From Bradyrhizobium sp. Tv2a-2 (lineage in GTDB: Bacteria > Pseudomonadota > Alphaproteobacteria > Rhizobiales > Xanthobacteraceae): DNA of 64,000 nucleotides. Shown in pieces: positions 1 to 6,892 of the stretch. The notes beneath the pieces are model-generated. The model had not been told where the DNA came from. It saw only the letters and a program-made list of their open reading frames with translations, and ran no database searches. Location: contig NZ_AXAI01000013.1 of the NCBI RefSeq assembly GCF_000472425.1, positions 168 through 64,167 of the forward strand, given 5' to 3'. The translations under genes and the position numbers were made by a program. Position 1 is the first letter of the stretch, and each line of letters opens with the position of its first letter.

Positions 1-266
1 GTCGCGAATTTGATCGGCCCCAGATTGTAATTCGGCCGGCCGTTGATCTCCTTCGGCGGCAGCGCGGCGGGCCGATCGAAATAGCGGTTGAGGATGGCGA
101 ACACTGCCGCGACGCTGGCGGCGGCGGCAAGGGAAGCATGGAAGGCAAAGGGCGCATCGACTGCCTTGGCCGCGCCGATCAGGCAAAGAAAGGCGGTGGC
201 GGCGAAGATGAGCGCCAGACCGCTTTCACCGATGGTCATCGCTTTTGAACTCGAGGGCTGGCTCAT
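1..266 (-). CDS. fixN: cbb3-type cytochrome c oxidase subunit I, N-terminal part (FixN/CcoN)
   Basis: Partial gene running off the left edge. The minus strand from the ATG at 264-266 reads MSQPSSSKAMTIGESGLAL, followed by a hydrophobic first helix and then the NGRPNYNLGPIKF segment. I recognise this as the N-terminus of Bradyrhizobium FixN. FixN is the haem-copper catalytic subunit of the high-affinity cbb3 oxidase used in microaerobic and bacteroid respiration. Only about 88 residues are in the window, so none of the haem or Cu-B histidines can be checked. It would be the first gene of fixNOQP, whose remainder lies outside. A FixK-type palindrome sits about 58 bp upstream of the start, matching the known FixK2 control of this operon. 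Confidence 0.9.
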   Translation of the reverse strand, partial: MSQPSSSKAMTIGESGLALIFAATAFLCLIGAAKAVDAPFAFHASLAAAASVAAVFAILNRYFDRPAALPPKEINGRPNYNLGPIKFA

Positions 267-323
267 GCGGATTCTCGCTGGAAAGACACGCTGGCCAACA
301 ACCACGCTGCGACAATATGCTCA

Positions 324-337
324 TTGATCGAGATCAA
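324..337 (-). promoter_or_regulatory. FixK/FNR-type anaerobox of fixN
   Basis: TTGATCGAGATCAA is a perfect TTGAT-N4-ATCAA dyad. Its centre is about 64 nt upstream of the fixN ATG, which places a transcription start about 25 nt before the gene if the box is at -40. The FixK2/FNR family is known to bind this consensus, and fixNOQP of Bradyrhizobium is FixK2-dependent. The site also marks the last recognisable core sequence before the island begins. Confidence 0.85.
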
Positions 338-428
338 CCGTGCTTTGCGCAGTGGACAAATCGCACAACCATCTCGCGCAGGCTCCATTTGCAGGCGTCA
401 TCTTTTGAATCGGCTTGCCGCATTCTGT

Positions 429-902
429 GTGCTGCCGTACTTCGACGTTGGCGTAAAACTGGAGGCAGACGGTCAGGGCGGCATTCAGGAAGCCTGCGGG
501 GCGGTTCACTACGTCCGTCCCGACGGCGCGACACTCCAAGATCGCAAGGTCTATACCCTCGGCCAGTTGAAAGCCGCCGGCTTGCGCCGCACGGATCCAA
601 AGGCTTACCGCGAGCAGGTGAAGGCCGGATATATTCGCGGAGTAGCAGAGGACCGTCCTGCGGTGATTAGCATCAAAATGCAAATGGCGAGCACCGCCGT
701 GAACGAGTTTCTCGCGCGACTTCATCCCTATCATTACGACGACAACGCTGATTCGGCGGTCATCAGAACGAGTTTCATCCAAGGTGTTCAGTACCGAGAG
801 GCCGAGAGCGTCGCGTCTGGCACATTCTCGATGCACGTCGGAAAGGCCGATGTCCGCTTTTTTCTTTCTATGCCTGAAAGCGAACCGGAGGACACGGAGT
901 GA
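429..902 (+). pseudogene. C-terminal remnant of a ThiF/E1-like adenylyltransferase
   Basis: The frame is open from 324, but family-like sequence begins only around LPYFDVGVKLEADGQGG (429 on). It continues through YTLGQLKAAGLRRTDP, GYIRGVAEDRPAVISI and AVNEFLARLHPY to the stop. These are C-terminal motifs I associate with the ThiF/E1-like enzymes of bacterial ubiquitin-like (multi-ubiquitin) operons. The N-terminal nucleotide-binding domain, with its glycine-rich loop and catalytic region, is missing; fixN promoter sequence lies where it should be. The stop overlaps the GTG of the next gene (GTGA), so the native operon junction is kept on the 3' side. I infer a 5' truncation at an island boundary and loss of function. 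Confidence 0.7.
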
Positions 903-1285
903 ACTGGTCGGTCACACTCCCAATTCTGTCCGTTCTCCTTGTTCTACTCGGGGCTGCGGTTGCGCTTCGGGTGCGGTCGGGAGTGCTTTGGCCCTGGAGC
1001 AAACCACGCCCGTTTCGCTCCGCCAGAGTGGAGGAGTTCGCCGACAAGCTTCAGAAGGCAATCATCTTTCTGGCTGGAGAAGGTGAAAATCTGTGGGCCG
1101 CTGCGATGATATGCCCCTGCGGCTGTGGTGAAGTCATCGAGCTGAACTTGTTGAGGCAAGCGCGCCCATGCTGGAGCGCGGTGGAGCACCCCGATCGAAC
1201 GGTCACGCTCACTCCGTCAGTCTGGCGCCAAAAGGGCTGTCGAAGCCACTTCATCGTCCGACACAGAGAAATTGTCTGGTGTTAG
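899..1285 (+). CDS. DUF6527 family protein, partner in ubiquitin-like conjugation operons
   Basis: A 128-residue protein. It starts with one hydrophobic helix (residues 5-25) and ends in a compact conserved block: CPCGCGEVIELNLL (about 72-85), then a Trp-rich stretch with PSVWR, then GCRSHF and a terminal IVWC. These Cys, His and Trp signatures are those I know as DUF6527, a small protein encoded next to E1/E2/multi-ubiquitin genes. The clustered cysteines suggest metal binding or a Cys-based active site, which is inference. The GTG start overlaps the stop of the truncated E1-like gene by 4 bp. The gene looks intact, but its partners are gone in this window, so it is probably an orphan unless transcribed from outside. 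Confidence 0.7.
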   Translation: MNWSVTLPILSVLLVLLGAAVALRVRSGVLWPWSKPRPFRSARVEEFADKLQKAIIFLAGEGENLWAAAMICPCGCGEVIELNLLRQARPCWSAVEHPDRTVTLTPSVWRQKGCRSHFIVRHREIVWC

Positions 1286-1511
1286 GCGGAGCGCAGATCT
1301 GGATGCCGGCGTGCGGCAACGACTCCCAAACCCAGAGACTGTGTAAATATCGGCCGGTTTGTAGCGTGAACAAAACCGGTTTTGCGCGCGATTTTTTGTG
1401 CCAGTTTTGTGCCATGGAGCTTCTTGCAATTCTTGGAAATCGCGCACCGAATTCGGGTAACAGATTGATAAAGAACGTGTTCTCTTGGGAAGGTCTGGTA
1501 AGCAATAAAAA

Positions 1512-1530
1512 AGCCCGCCAGAGGCGGGCT
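1512..1530 (-). terminator. Intrinsic terminator downstream of the tRNA-Met half
   Basis: AGCCCGCC-aga-GGCGGGCT forms an 8-bp GC-rich stem with a 3-nt loop. On the minus strand it is followed directly by TTTTTTATT. It lies 27 bp beyond the CCA end of the tRNA-Met fragment, the usual place for a tRNA terminator. Confidence 0.8.
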
Positions 1531-1557
1531 AATTCATTGATCCAACTCATAAAAGGT

Positions 1558-1601
1558 TGGTTGCGGGGCAAGATTTGAACTTGCGACCGTCAGGTTATGA
1601 G
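1558..1601 (-). other. 3' half of a tRNA-Met (CAT) gene, probable attachment-site duplicate
   Basis: On the minus strand this reads anticodon loop CTCATAA, then CCTGA, variable region CGGTC, T-arm GCAAG-TTCAAAT-CTTGC (5-bp stem intact), acceptor strand CCCGCAA and CCA. Similarity to a tRNA stops just before the anticodon loop; no D-arm or 5' acceptor follows. A break at the anticodon loop is the typical crossover point of tRNA-targeting tyrosine integrases. I therefore read it as one end of an integrated element, with the complete tRNA-Met expected elsewhere. Confidence 0.7.
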
Positions 1602-1779
1602 GCGCAAGGCCGGAATGATATCGGATAAAGGCTCTTGGCCGCGTCCCGAGTCAACCGAACCGATACGTCCTATTTGTACGCCACAGATACCTGGCGGCCA
1701 TACCCGCGGACCTGATCTCTTTCTTGCCGGAGAAGCCCACTATCTTATTGCCCAACCAATGGTGGTTTGGGGTAGAGGC

Positions 1780-2148
1780 ATGCGTGGCAACGACGAAAAG
1801 ACTCGGATTGAGTCATTGGGGTCGGCAGACAGTCGGGAAATGCCGCGTGCGATGAAGTGCCATCGGAAGAACCGTAGCGTCCCGCCGCCCGCGACGTTCG
1901 ATATCGATACGCTGCCAAGCAGCTCTAATTTAACGGCATTAGAGGCGGCCGCGGTCATCCGGCGTACGCCCGGAGCGCTGGAACAGTGGCGGCGCAATCC
2001 GAACCACCCCCTGAAATGGCGCTACGTCGATGGCCGCCCCCTCTATCGTGTCGATGCCGTGCGCAACTATCTGGCCGGGTGCGATCAGTCCACTAAGCGC
2101 CCTCAGCCGCGTAATGCTCGCGAAGACGGCCGAGCAGCTCGGCCTTGA
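1780..2148 (+). CDS. Small helix-turn-helix DNA-binding protein
   Basis: About 122 residues. The C-terminal half contains LTALEAAAVIRRTPGALEQW followed by PLKWRYVDGRPLYRVDAV. That is the layout of an HTH_17/AlpA-like DNA-binding domain: helix, turn, recognition helix, then a small wing that reads the insertion site. Such proteins are common beside integrases as excisionases or regulators. The start is uncertain; I chose the ATG at 1780 after a GGGG-rich stretch, but later starts are possible because the N-terminal 45 residues look non-conserved. The 3' end overlaps the end of the convergent integrase gene by 56 bp. An excisionase role is inference. Confidence 0.5.
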   Translation: MRGNDEKTRIESLGSADSREMPRAMKCHRKNRSVPPPATFDIDTLPSSSNLTALEAAAVIRRTPGALEQWRRNPNHPLKWRYVDGRPLYRVDAVRNYLAGCDQSTKRPQPRNAREDGRAARP

Positions 2149-3424
2149 TGGGGTCGAGCGGATTCGTCCGCTGCAGGCGCACGACCTTGCCGGCCCGTTT
2201 CGCGCCGACCAACTCCGCGATGTAGTCATGAGCAGCTTCGAACGCCATCTTGCGGATGATCCACTGTTCGTCGTGATTGTAGACCTGATCGATTCCGCTT
2301 GGCTTTTGTCCGACACATACCCGCTGGATTTCGTTGTCGTAGCCGCAGCGCGACATGACCGTGCGCAAGCTGCGCCTTAGGTCATGCATGGTAAACTTGG
2401 CGACACCCGCTTCCTTGACCAGGCGGTTTACCATCTTGGTGAAGCCCGACATCTGGTCGCCGGTCTTCGGCGACGGGAAGACATAGTCAGACGTCGCACG
2501 CTGGAAATGTTTCGCGGCCGCGAGTACCTCGTCAACGAGGTGAGTGCGCGGTACGTCGTGGTGCAGGCCCATCTTAGTCCATGCCGCGTCGAAGGTGATG
2601 CGGTCCTCCATGACGTGCCTCGACCACTTGATCATGGTGGGCTCGCTGCGACGCGGGCCGCCCAGCAGGCACATACGCGTCAGAAGCCCGAAGGCACCGA
2701 GCTTGCCAGACGCCTGCCAGACCTTGATGACCTCGTCATCGGTCAGCGCGCGTCCCTTGGTGCGGCGCCGGACCCGCTGCGCTCGGGTTTCCTTGGGCTC
2801 GCGATAGCCAGCGAGCACATTGTGGTCGACATAGCCCTCGCCGACGCACCATTCGAGGAAGGTGTGAGTGTGCTTGCGCAGGTCCTTGGCCGCCCCACGC
2901 TTGCCCGTCTTGATAATCTTGTCGACGGCCGCCATGATCTGCCGCCGCGTCAGGTCCCCCACGCTGCTCTCGGCGTGTTCCTTGAGCCCGCGCCGCAGCG
3001 CCGACATTGCTGGCTTCCAGTTGACGACTTGGCGTCCGGTCAAGGACGTCTGGTAGGGACCATCTTCAACAATGAGGGTGACCAGCGTGGCGCGCTGCTT
3101 CTCGGCTGCCTGTTGCCGCCTCGCCTCGCGCTTGGCGTCGTTCGGATCCACGCCCTTGAAGACCTCGCCTGCGGCGATGGTGGCGGCCTTGCGCGCTGCC
3201 TTCTCATTATATTTGGGCCACGCACCGAGGGTCTTGCGTTGGGTCCCCCTCACCCCCGGTTTGGTGAAAAGATAGACCCAGGTCCGGCCGCCGGTGGCGC
3301 GCATGCGCAGGGCGAGGCCGGGCAGCTTGTCGTCGTGCAGATAATGCTGCGCCTTCCCCGCCGGCAACGTGGCGTTGCGGATCACCGCATCGGTGAGTGT
3401 CAGCTGGTTGGTCGGCTCCGGCAT
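2093..3424 (-). CDS. Tyrosine-type site-specific integrase (P4-like, DUF4102 N-terminus)
   Basis: 443 residues from the ATG at 3424, which has AGGG a few nt upstream; the open frame extends further, but that part looks non-coding. The N-terminal arm-binding domain is of DUF4102 type (LPGLALRMRATGGRTWVYLF at 35-54). A core-binding region follows, then the catalytic domain with GGPRRSEP (Arg about 258), a likely K284, HDLR (H347, R350) and the tyrosine in QVYNHDE (Y382). Where relatives carry the second His (usually NHK or GH before the Tyr) this protein has GQK (Q373). It sits next to the tRNA-Val half, as expected for the integrase that made that junction. Activity is uncertain because of Q373. 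Confidence 0.85.
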   Translation of the reverse strand: MPEPTNQLTLTDAVIRNATLPAGKAQHYLHDDKLPGLALRMRATGGRTWVYLFTKPGVRGTQRKTLGAWPKYNEKAARKAATIAAGEVFKGVDPNDAKREARRQQAAEKQRATLVTLIVEDGPYQTSLTGRQVVNWKPAMSALRRGLKEHAESSVGDLTRRQIMAAVDKIIKTGKRGAAKDLRKHTHTFLEWCVGEGYVDHNVLAGYREPKETRAQRVRRRTKGRALTDDEVIKVWQASGKLGAFGLLTRMCLLGGPRRSEPTMIKWSRHVMEDRITFDAAWTKMGLHHDVPRTHLVDEVLAAAKHFQRATSDYVFPSPKTGDQMSGFTKMVNRLVKEAGVAKFTMHDLRRSLRTVMSRCGYDNEIQRVCVGQKPSGIDQVYNHDEQWIIRKMAFEAAHDYIAELVGAKRAGKVVRLQRTNPLDPIKAELLGRLREHYAAEGA

Positions 3425-3661
3425 GATCCCTGCGCTCCCTGTCGCGGTGTGCCCCGCAGCCGCCCGGATCATCGAAGCAAGGGGAAAGTGGTCATTGACT
3501 TTCCTTCGCTTTTGCCGCCTCGGGCACACCAGCGTGGAAGGACGGCCCTTGAAGAACAGAGGGGGCACAGACCCTCCCCGATTTGTGTGCCCCAAGGGAA
3601 GATGGCGCGGGGGCACAATGGGGGCATACAAAATGTAGTTAGGTCAGCTATGGTCTATTGT

Positions 3662-3710
3662 GGCCACATATGGAGAAAACCACTGTACTGCAGTGGCCTA
3701 CCCCCTTTTT
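3662..3710. repeat. Nested inverted repeats between integrase and tRNA-Val half
   Basis: GGCCAC (3662-3667) pairs with GTGGCC (3693-3698), and inside it CCACTG-tactg-CAGTGG (3680-3696) forms a second hairpin, followed by CCCCCTTTTT. The dyads lie between the integrase start and the attachment site. They could be integrase or excisionase arm sites, or a terminator for leftward-to-rightward transcription. Confidence 0.35.
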
Positions 3711-3750
3711 ACTATGGTTGGCTCAGGTTGGCTAGGGACTATGGATTGTG

Positions 3751-3796
3751 ATTCACACGGGAGAGGTCCAAGGTTCGATCCCTTGTGCGCCCACCA
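3751..3796 (+). other. 3' half of a tRNA-Val (CAC) gene, probable attachment site
   Basis: Reads anticodon loop TTCACAC, stem GGGAG, variable AGGTC, T-arm CAAGG-TTCGATC-CCTTG (5-bp stem), acceptor strand TGCGCCC, A, CCA. The preceding bases do not supply the matching CTCCC stem or a D-arm, so the gene is only a 46-nt 3' half. Integration into a Val-tRNA with a duplication of about this size is, as I recall, described for the Bradyrhizobium symbiosis island. The integrase gene immediately to the left supports an attachment-site reading. Confidence 0.75.
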
Positions 3797-3844
3797 TATA
3801 ATTCACTGAAATCACTGACAAATTTCCCATCGCTCTGAATGCCA

Positions 3845-3863
3845 AAGGCCGCCGAAAGGCCTT
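3845..3863 (+). terminator. Weak hairpin downstream of tRNA-Val half
   Basis: AAGGCC-gccgaaa-GGCCTT, a 6-bp stem 49 bp after the tRNA CCA end. It has no good T-run, so termination is only a possibility. Confidence 0.3.
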
Positions 3864-3888
3864 AAAGGGGCAGAACGGAGTAAGAATA

Positions 3889-3920
3889 TCCGTGCAAAAT
3901 CCGTGCATGGCTCGTGCATT
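3889..3920 (+). repeat. Three phased TCCGTGCA-like direct repeats
   Basis: TCCGTGCA (3889), TCCGTGCA (3900) and a TCGTGCAT variant (3912) follow one another at 11-12 bp, roughly one helical turn. They lie 90-125 bp beyond the tRNA-Val attachment site, where integrase arm-type sites could be expected. The role is inference. Confidence 0.35.
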
Positions 3921-3967
3921 CTGTTTCCCCCATGTTCACAGAAGTAAGGTCTCGGCGACACTGAATT

Positions 3968-3985
3968 TGTAATCCATGGATTACA
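3968..3985. promoter_or_regulatory. Palindromic operator 1 of the toxin-antitoxin operon
   Basis: TGTAATCCATGGATTACA is a perfect 18-bp palindrome. It is repeated almost identically 33 bp downstream, immediately before the toxin gene. The paired copies fit autorepression by the HTH antitoxin. Confidence 0.7.
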
Positions 3986-4000
3986 TTTTTGCTTGCGAAT

Positions 4001-4018
4001 TGTAATCTATGGATTACA
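4001..4018. promoter_or_regulatory. Palindromic operator 2 of the toxin-antitoxin operon
   Basis: TGTAATCTATGGATTACA differs from operator 1 by one base and ends 8 bp before the toxin GTG. Binding here would block transcription or initiation directly. Confidence 0.7.
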
Positions 4019-4026
4019 TATGACCG

Positions 4027-4323
4027 GTGATCGAAGTTCGCGAAACACCCGAGTTCACCCGCTGGCTTGCAGCCCTGAGAGATCAGCGCGCCGTCCTTCA
4101 CATTGTCCGCCGGCTCAGCCGCGTGGCTGCTGGGAACACCGGGGATGCGAAATCAGTCGGCGGGCCGGTATCTGAACTTCGGATCGACTACGGTCCTGGA
4201 TACCGCGTCTACTTCACCCGACGCGGGCAGGCCCTCGTTATCCTGCTCTGCGGTGGCGACAAGCGCTCTAAGAACCGGGACATTCGGAAAGCAATGGAGA
4301 TCGCGGACAAATTGGAGGACTGA
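4027..4323 (+). CDS. Type II toxin, RelE/ParE superfamily (addiction-module killer protein)
   Basis: 98 residues from a GTG start: MIEVRETPEFTRWLAALRD at the N-terminus, a central VSELRIDYGPGYRVYFTRRG, and a C-terminal LLCGGDKRSKNRDIRKAMEI. The ELRIDYGPGYRVYF and GGDK...DI.KA motifs are typical of HigB-like RelE-fold killer proteins. These proteins usually cleave mRNA on the ribosome or, in ParE types, poison gyrase; which applies here cannot be told from sequence. An ATG 8 bp upstream is in another frame, and no good Shine-Dalgarno precedes the GTG. The toxin comes first, with the antitoxin ATG one base after its stop. Confidence 0.88.
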   Translation: MIEVRETPEFTRWLAALRDQRAVLHIVRRLSRVAAGNTGDAKSVGGPVSELRIDYGPGYRVYFTRRGQALVILLCGGDKRSKNRDIRKAMEIADKLED

Positions 4324-4324
4324 G

Positions 4325-4633
4325 ATGAAAGTCAGCAAACTAAAGAAATTCGATGCCGCCGAGCACCTTCGCACTCCGGAGGCGCGCGCGGAGTACCTAA
4401 GCCTCGTTCTTGCCGATGGCGACCCTGCCGAGGTCCGCGACGCCCTGAATGTCGTCGCCAGAGCACAGGGCATGAGCGAAGTCGCTAAGGCCGCAGGCGT
4501 GACCCGTGAGGGTCTTTACAAGACGCTCGGCGAAGGTGGGAACCCGGAGTTCGCGACCATCCTGCGAGTCATCGGAGCCTTGGGAATCCGCCTTTCAGCG
4601 CAGGCCAAGGAGAAGAAAAAAAAGATAGCGTGA
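4325..4633 (+). CDS. HTH antitoxin of the RelE-type module (HigA-like)
   Basis: 102 residues. The N-terminal stretch LKKFDAAEHLRTPEARAEYL is typical of the family that partners these killer proteins. It is followed by an XRE-like helix-turn-helix in which MSEVAKAAGVTREGLYKTLG provides the turn and recognition helix, and by a Lys-rich tail (KEKKKKIA). GGAGG within the toxin's last codons serves as ribosome binding site (ggaggactgagATG). It neutralises the toxin and very likely binds the two upstream palindromes. No IS or gene decay is seen, so the module is probably functional and may stabilise the island. Confidence 0.88.
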   Translation: MKVSKLKKFDAAEHLRTPEARAEYLSLVLADGDPAEVRDALNVVARAQGMSEVAKAAGVTREGLYKTLGEGGNPEFATILRVIGALGIRLSAQAKEKKKKIA

Positions 4634-4726
4634 TTGGTCCATGGCGACGGCAGCAAAAAGCCCGCTCGGTTTCCCCTCCGCCTCAACGGCAGATGCCATC
4701 AGAGTACCCATTCAGAGCTCGCTGAC

Positions 4727-5109
4727 ATGACCATTCGAGTAGCCCTTGCCGCCGTTGTCCTGAGCCCGGGATCGCGTCCGCGCAGGCTGATCGATTGGAG
4801 AGCGAGCAAAGCGGGGTTCTTACAGCGACCGTACTGGCCTGCCCCACGCGCGAAGGGCTGGCGAATGTATTGAAGACCGCAGACAGCATTTTTGACACTG
4901 GTATCTCCGAAGGCGCAGTCGGGGCGCTACTGAGGTCAGCGCTTAACCCCTGCTTTGGTTTGAACAAGCTGTATATGCCTCTGGCGATTTCGCTTGCCGT
5001 TACAGATGTAGTCTTGATAGCCGCGACAGACGGGTCTGCGCCAATCTACAGTATCGTCCATCTGAAGATGGAGTATCCTCATGGCGGGAATTGGCGGAAT
5101 CGATTCTGA
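4727..5109 (+). pseudogene. Small secreted hypothetical protein, frameshifted in its signal peptide
   Basis: From the ATG at 4727 the frame gives MTIRVALAAVVLSPG, the start of a signal peptide. The continuation PGIASAQADRLESEQSG lies one frame away, so a single base appears missing near the ccc-ggg run at 4765-4770. After the join, the signal peptide has a plausible cleavage site (ASAQA) and a mature part of roughly 85 residues containing CPTREGLANVLKTADS. The frame ends at 5109, inside the next gene. I do not recognise the family. It could be a real frameshift or a sequencing error. Confidence 0.4.
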
Positions 5110-6787
5110 TATCGAAGCTGACGTTGAGGGTTCGCTCACGCCACACGGGACGTCAGTCGCGAATTCGGAATTCGAAGAACATGCGCTGGGTATCAGCGCA
5201 GGCAATTCAGCCGCGGCTGAGGACCAGAGGTTGCCTCACAAGATATTCCCTCGCGAGATAATCGAGGACGAGATCCTGCGCCGGCTCGGGACGGACGAAC
5301 TCCGGGACGTGCAAGGCGTATCCAGCGGTTGGGACAGCATGATCGCGAGCCTTATCGACAAGCGACGTGGCGAGATCGAGAGTTTCATAGCCAAAATAAA
5401 CACTGTGACCAATGGCTCAGATCATCAGCGGGCACCCGCAGCTCTGATGTTATTGGGCGCCATTCGCGAAAGGCTTGATGACCTAAGCAAGACGGAACGT
5501 ACCAAGCTTGCATCCTTCCTGATGGGCCTGCCAGATGATCAGATTTTTGCCGCATCGCTCAACGTCATCGGACCCGGCGTGCGACACTTCAGCGTCGCAG
5601 ACCAGACTCGCCTGATCGACAAAGCACAACAGATTTCGAGCGAGTCAGACTTCTTTTCCGCGATGTCGGCGCAGCAGGCAACGATGCGGCTCGTGCCCCA
5701 CCTCTCCGACGGGCCCCGGCAGAGGGCATTCGATGCCTCCCTTAGTCAGGTACCGCCTTATTCGCGTGGGATTGCGCTCAAAACAGTCGCCGAGCGATCC
5801 CAACTGATGTCTGAGAGCGAATTGGATAAAGCGATCAACATCGTGATCAACCCTGATGATCACTACTATCGAATCATGAGGCCGGAGCAGGCAACCGCGA
5901 TCGAAGCTCTCGGGCGCGGCCAGGGACTATCCGGTCGACAGAGAGACGTCCTACTCCGGACTGCGCTGGCGTTTGAAGACGACGCACATGTCAGTCGGGC
6001 GTCCGCCGGCATCCTGGATGGTGCTTCATCGACTGCCGGCTGGCCCGCCCCTAAGCTCCTCGGGGCGCTCGTAGCTCGCGCCAAGCGTATGCGAATGCCC
6101 GCCGACAAGGCGAAATTGATGACTGCCATTTCCAGCGCAGCAACGCACCCGCCACAAGACGCCGTCGATGCCATCAAGGGCCTCACGGCCGATCCGGCAG
6201 ACGAGGCGCTGTACATGTACCTGTTCGAGAGTCTGAACAACTTGCGTGTGTCTCCGATGGCGAAGATGTCCGAGGACGACAGGGAGCATGTGATCACAAG
6301 CATCTTAGACTATAATGCCCGCTTGCATCCGTCTGTCGCCTTGATCCGCAACCGATCGATTGCGAAAAGTGTGAGCCAACTCGATCCCTTGTCGTTGACG
6401 CCGATCGACAAGCGTCTTTACGACGCGGCTATCAACCTGCCTGATGAGGTGGACAGAGCCCTTGCACTCAGCGAAGCAGCCCCGCCGATCGCCGAGCGCA
6501 TGCGGGATGCGACACCGTCTACGCGTACAGAGTTGGCACGACGTGCGGACGACCTGGTCAAGCGGGCGCTCGAGCTGCGTAACGACACTTTTCGCAAGAG
6601 CCTTTGGGGGTTGAGCTCGGTGCTGCCCTACGTCTCGGATCAGCGACGCGAGGCCCTTGTCGAGCGTGTCCTGGAGTGGCCGCAGGACGATCCGAACCGC
6701 GTACCGGCTATCGCGTTCCTGTTGCGGAGCCGGACCGCCCTGGGTGAGGACCTGACCAACCGCCTGATCGAGGGAACAGGAATATAA
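5081..6787 (+). CDS. Hypothetical protein with an N-terminal F-box-like segment
   Basis: 568 residues, start supported by GATGGAG seven nt upstream. Residues 1-50 are polar and acidic and look disordered. Residues 51-91 match the F-box pattern: LPHKIF, then DEILRRLGTDELRDVQGVS, then GWDSMI (Leu-Pro opening, two Leu-rich helices, Val-Ser-x-x-Trp). The remaining 480 residues are helical and rather regular, possibly an ARM/HEAT-like solenoid; no enzyme motif is visible. F-box proteins recruit SCF ubiquitin ligases in eukaryotes, and bacterial ones are mostly secreted effectors. Base composition is clearly lower in GC than the chromosome to the right. I saw no convincing type III tts box; the nearest GTCAGC is at 4935. 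An effector role is inference. Confidence 0.55.
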   Translation: MAGIGGIDSDIEADVEGSLTPHGTSVANSEFEEHALGISAGNSAAAEDQRLPHKIFPREIIEDEILRRLGTDELRDVQGVSSGWDSMIASLIDKRRGEIESFIAKINTVTNGSDHQRAPAALMLLGAIRERLDDLSKTERTKLASFLMGLPDDQIFAASLNVIGPGVRHFSVADQTRLIDKAQQISSESDFFSAMSAQQATMRLVPHLSDGPRQRAFDASLSQVPPYSRGIALKTVAERSQLMSESELDKAINIVINPDDHYYRIMRPEQATAIEALGRGQGLSGRQRDVLLRTALAFEDDAHVSRASAGILDGASSTAGWPAPKLLGALVARAKRMRMPADKAKLMTAISSAATHPPQDAVDAIKGLTADPADEALYMYLFESLNNLRVSPMAKMSEDDREHVITSILDYNARLHPSVALIRNRSIAKSVSQLDPLSLTPIDKRLYDAAINLPDEVDRALALSEAAPPIAERMRDATPSTRTELARRADDLVKRALELRNDTFRKSLWGLSSVLPYVSDQRREALVERVLEWPQDDPNRVPAIAFLLRSRTALGEDLTNRLIEGTGI

Positions 6788-6892
6788 CCCGTCGGGCTCT
6801 GGGCGGCGCTGGCAAGGTCGAGGTTCCGCCTGCAATTATCGAGCAATCTACACAAGCTTGGCGGGGTAAGTCGGCCATATCAGCCGACTCAA

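Noticed and set aside
2384..3751. Long plus-strand open frame of 455 codons
   Set aside because: It is the antisense shadow of the integrase, whose catalytic residues lie on the other strand.
4925..4965. Possible tts box (type III secretion promoter) upstream of the F-box-like gene
   Set aside because: Only GTCAGC and a later GCT fit; spacing and the remaining consensus do not. Not listed as a feature.
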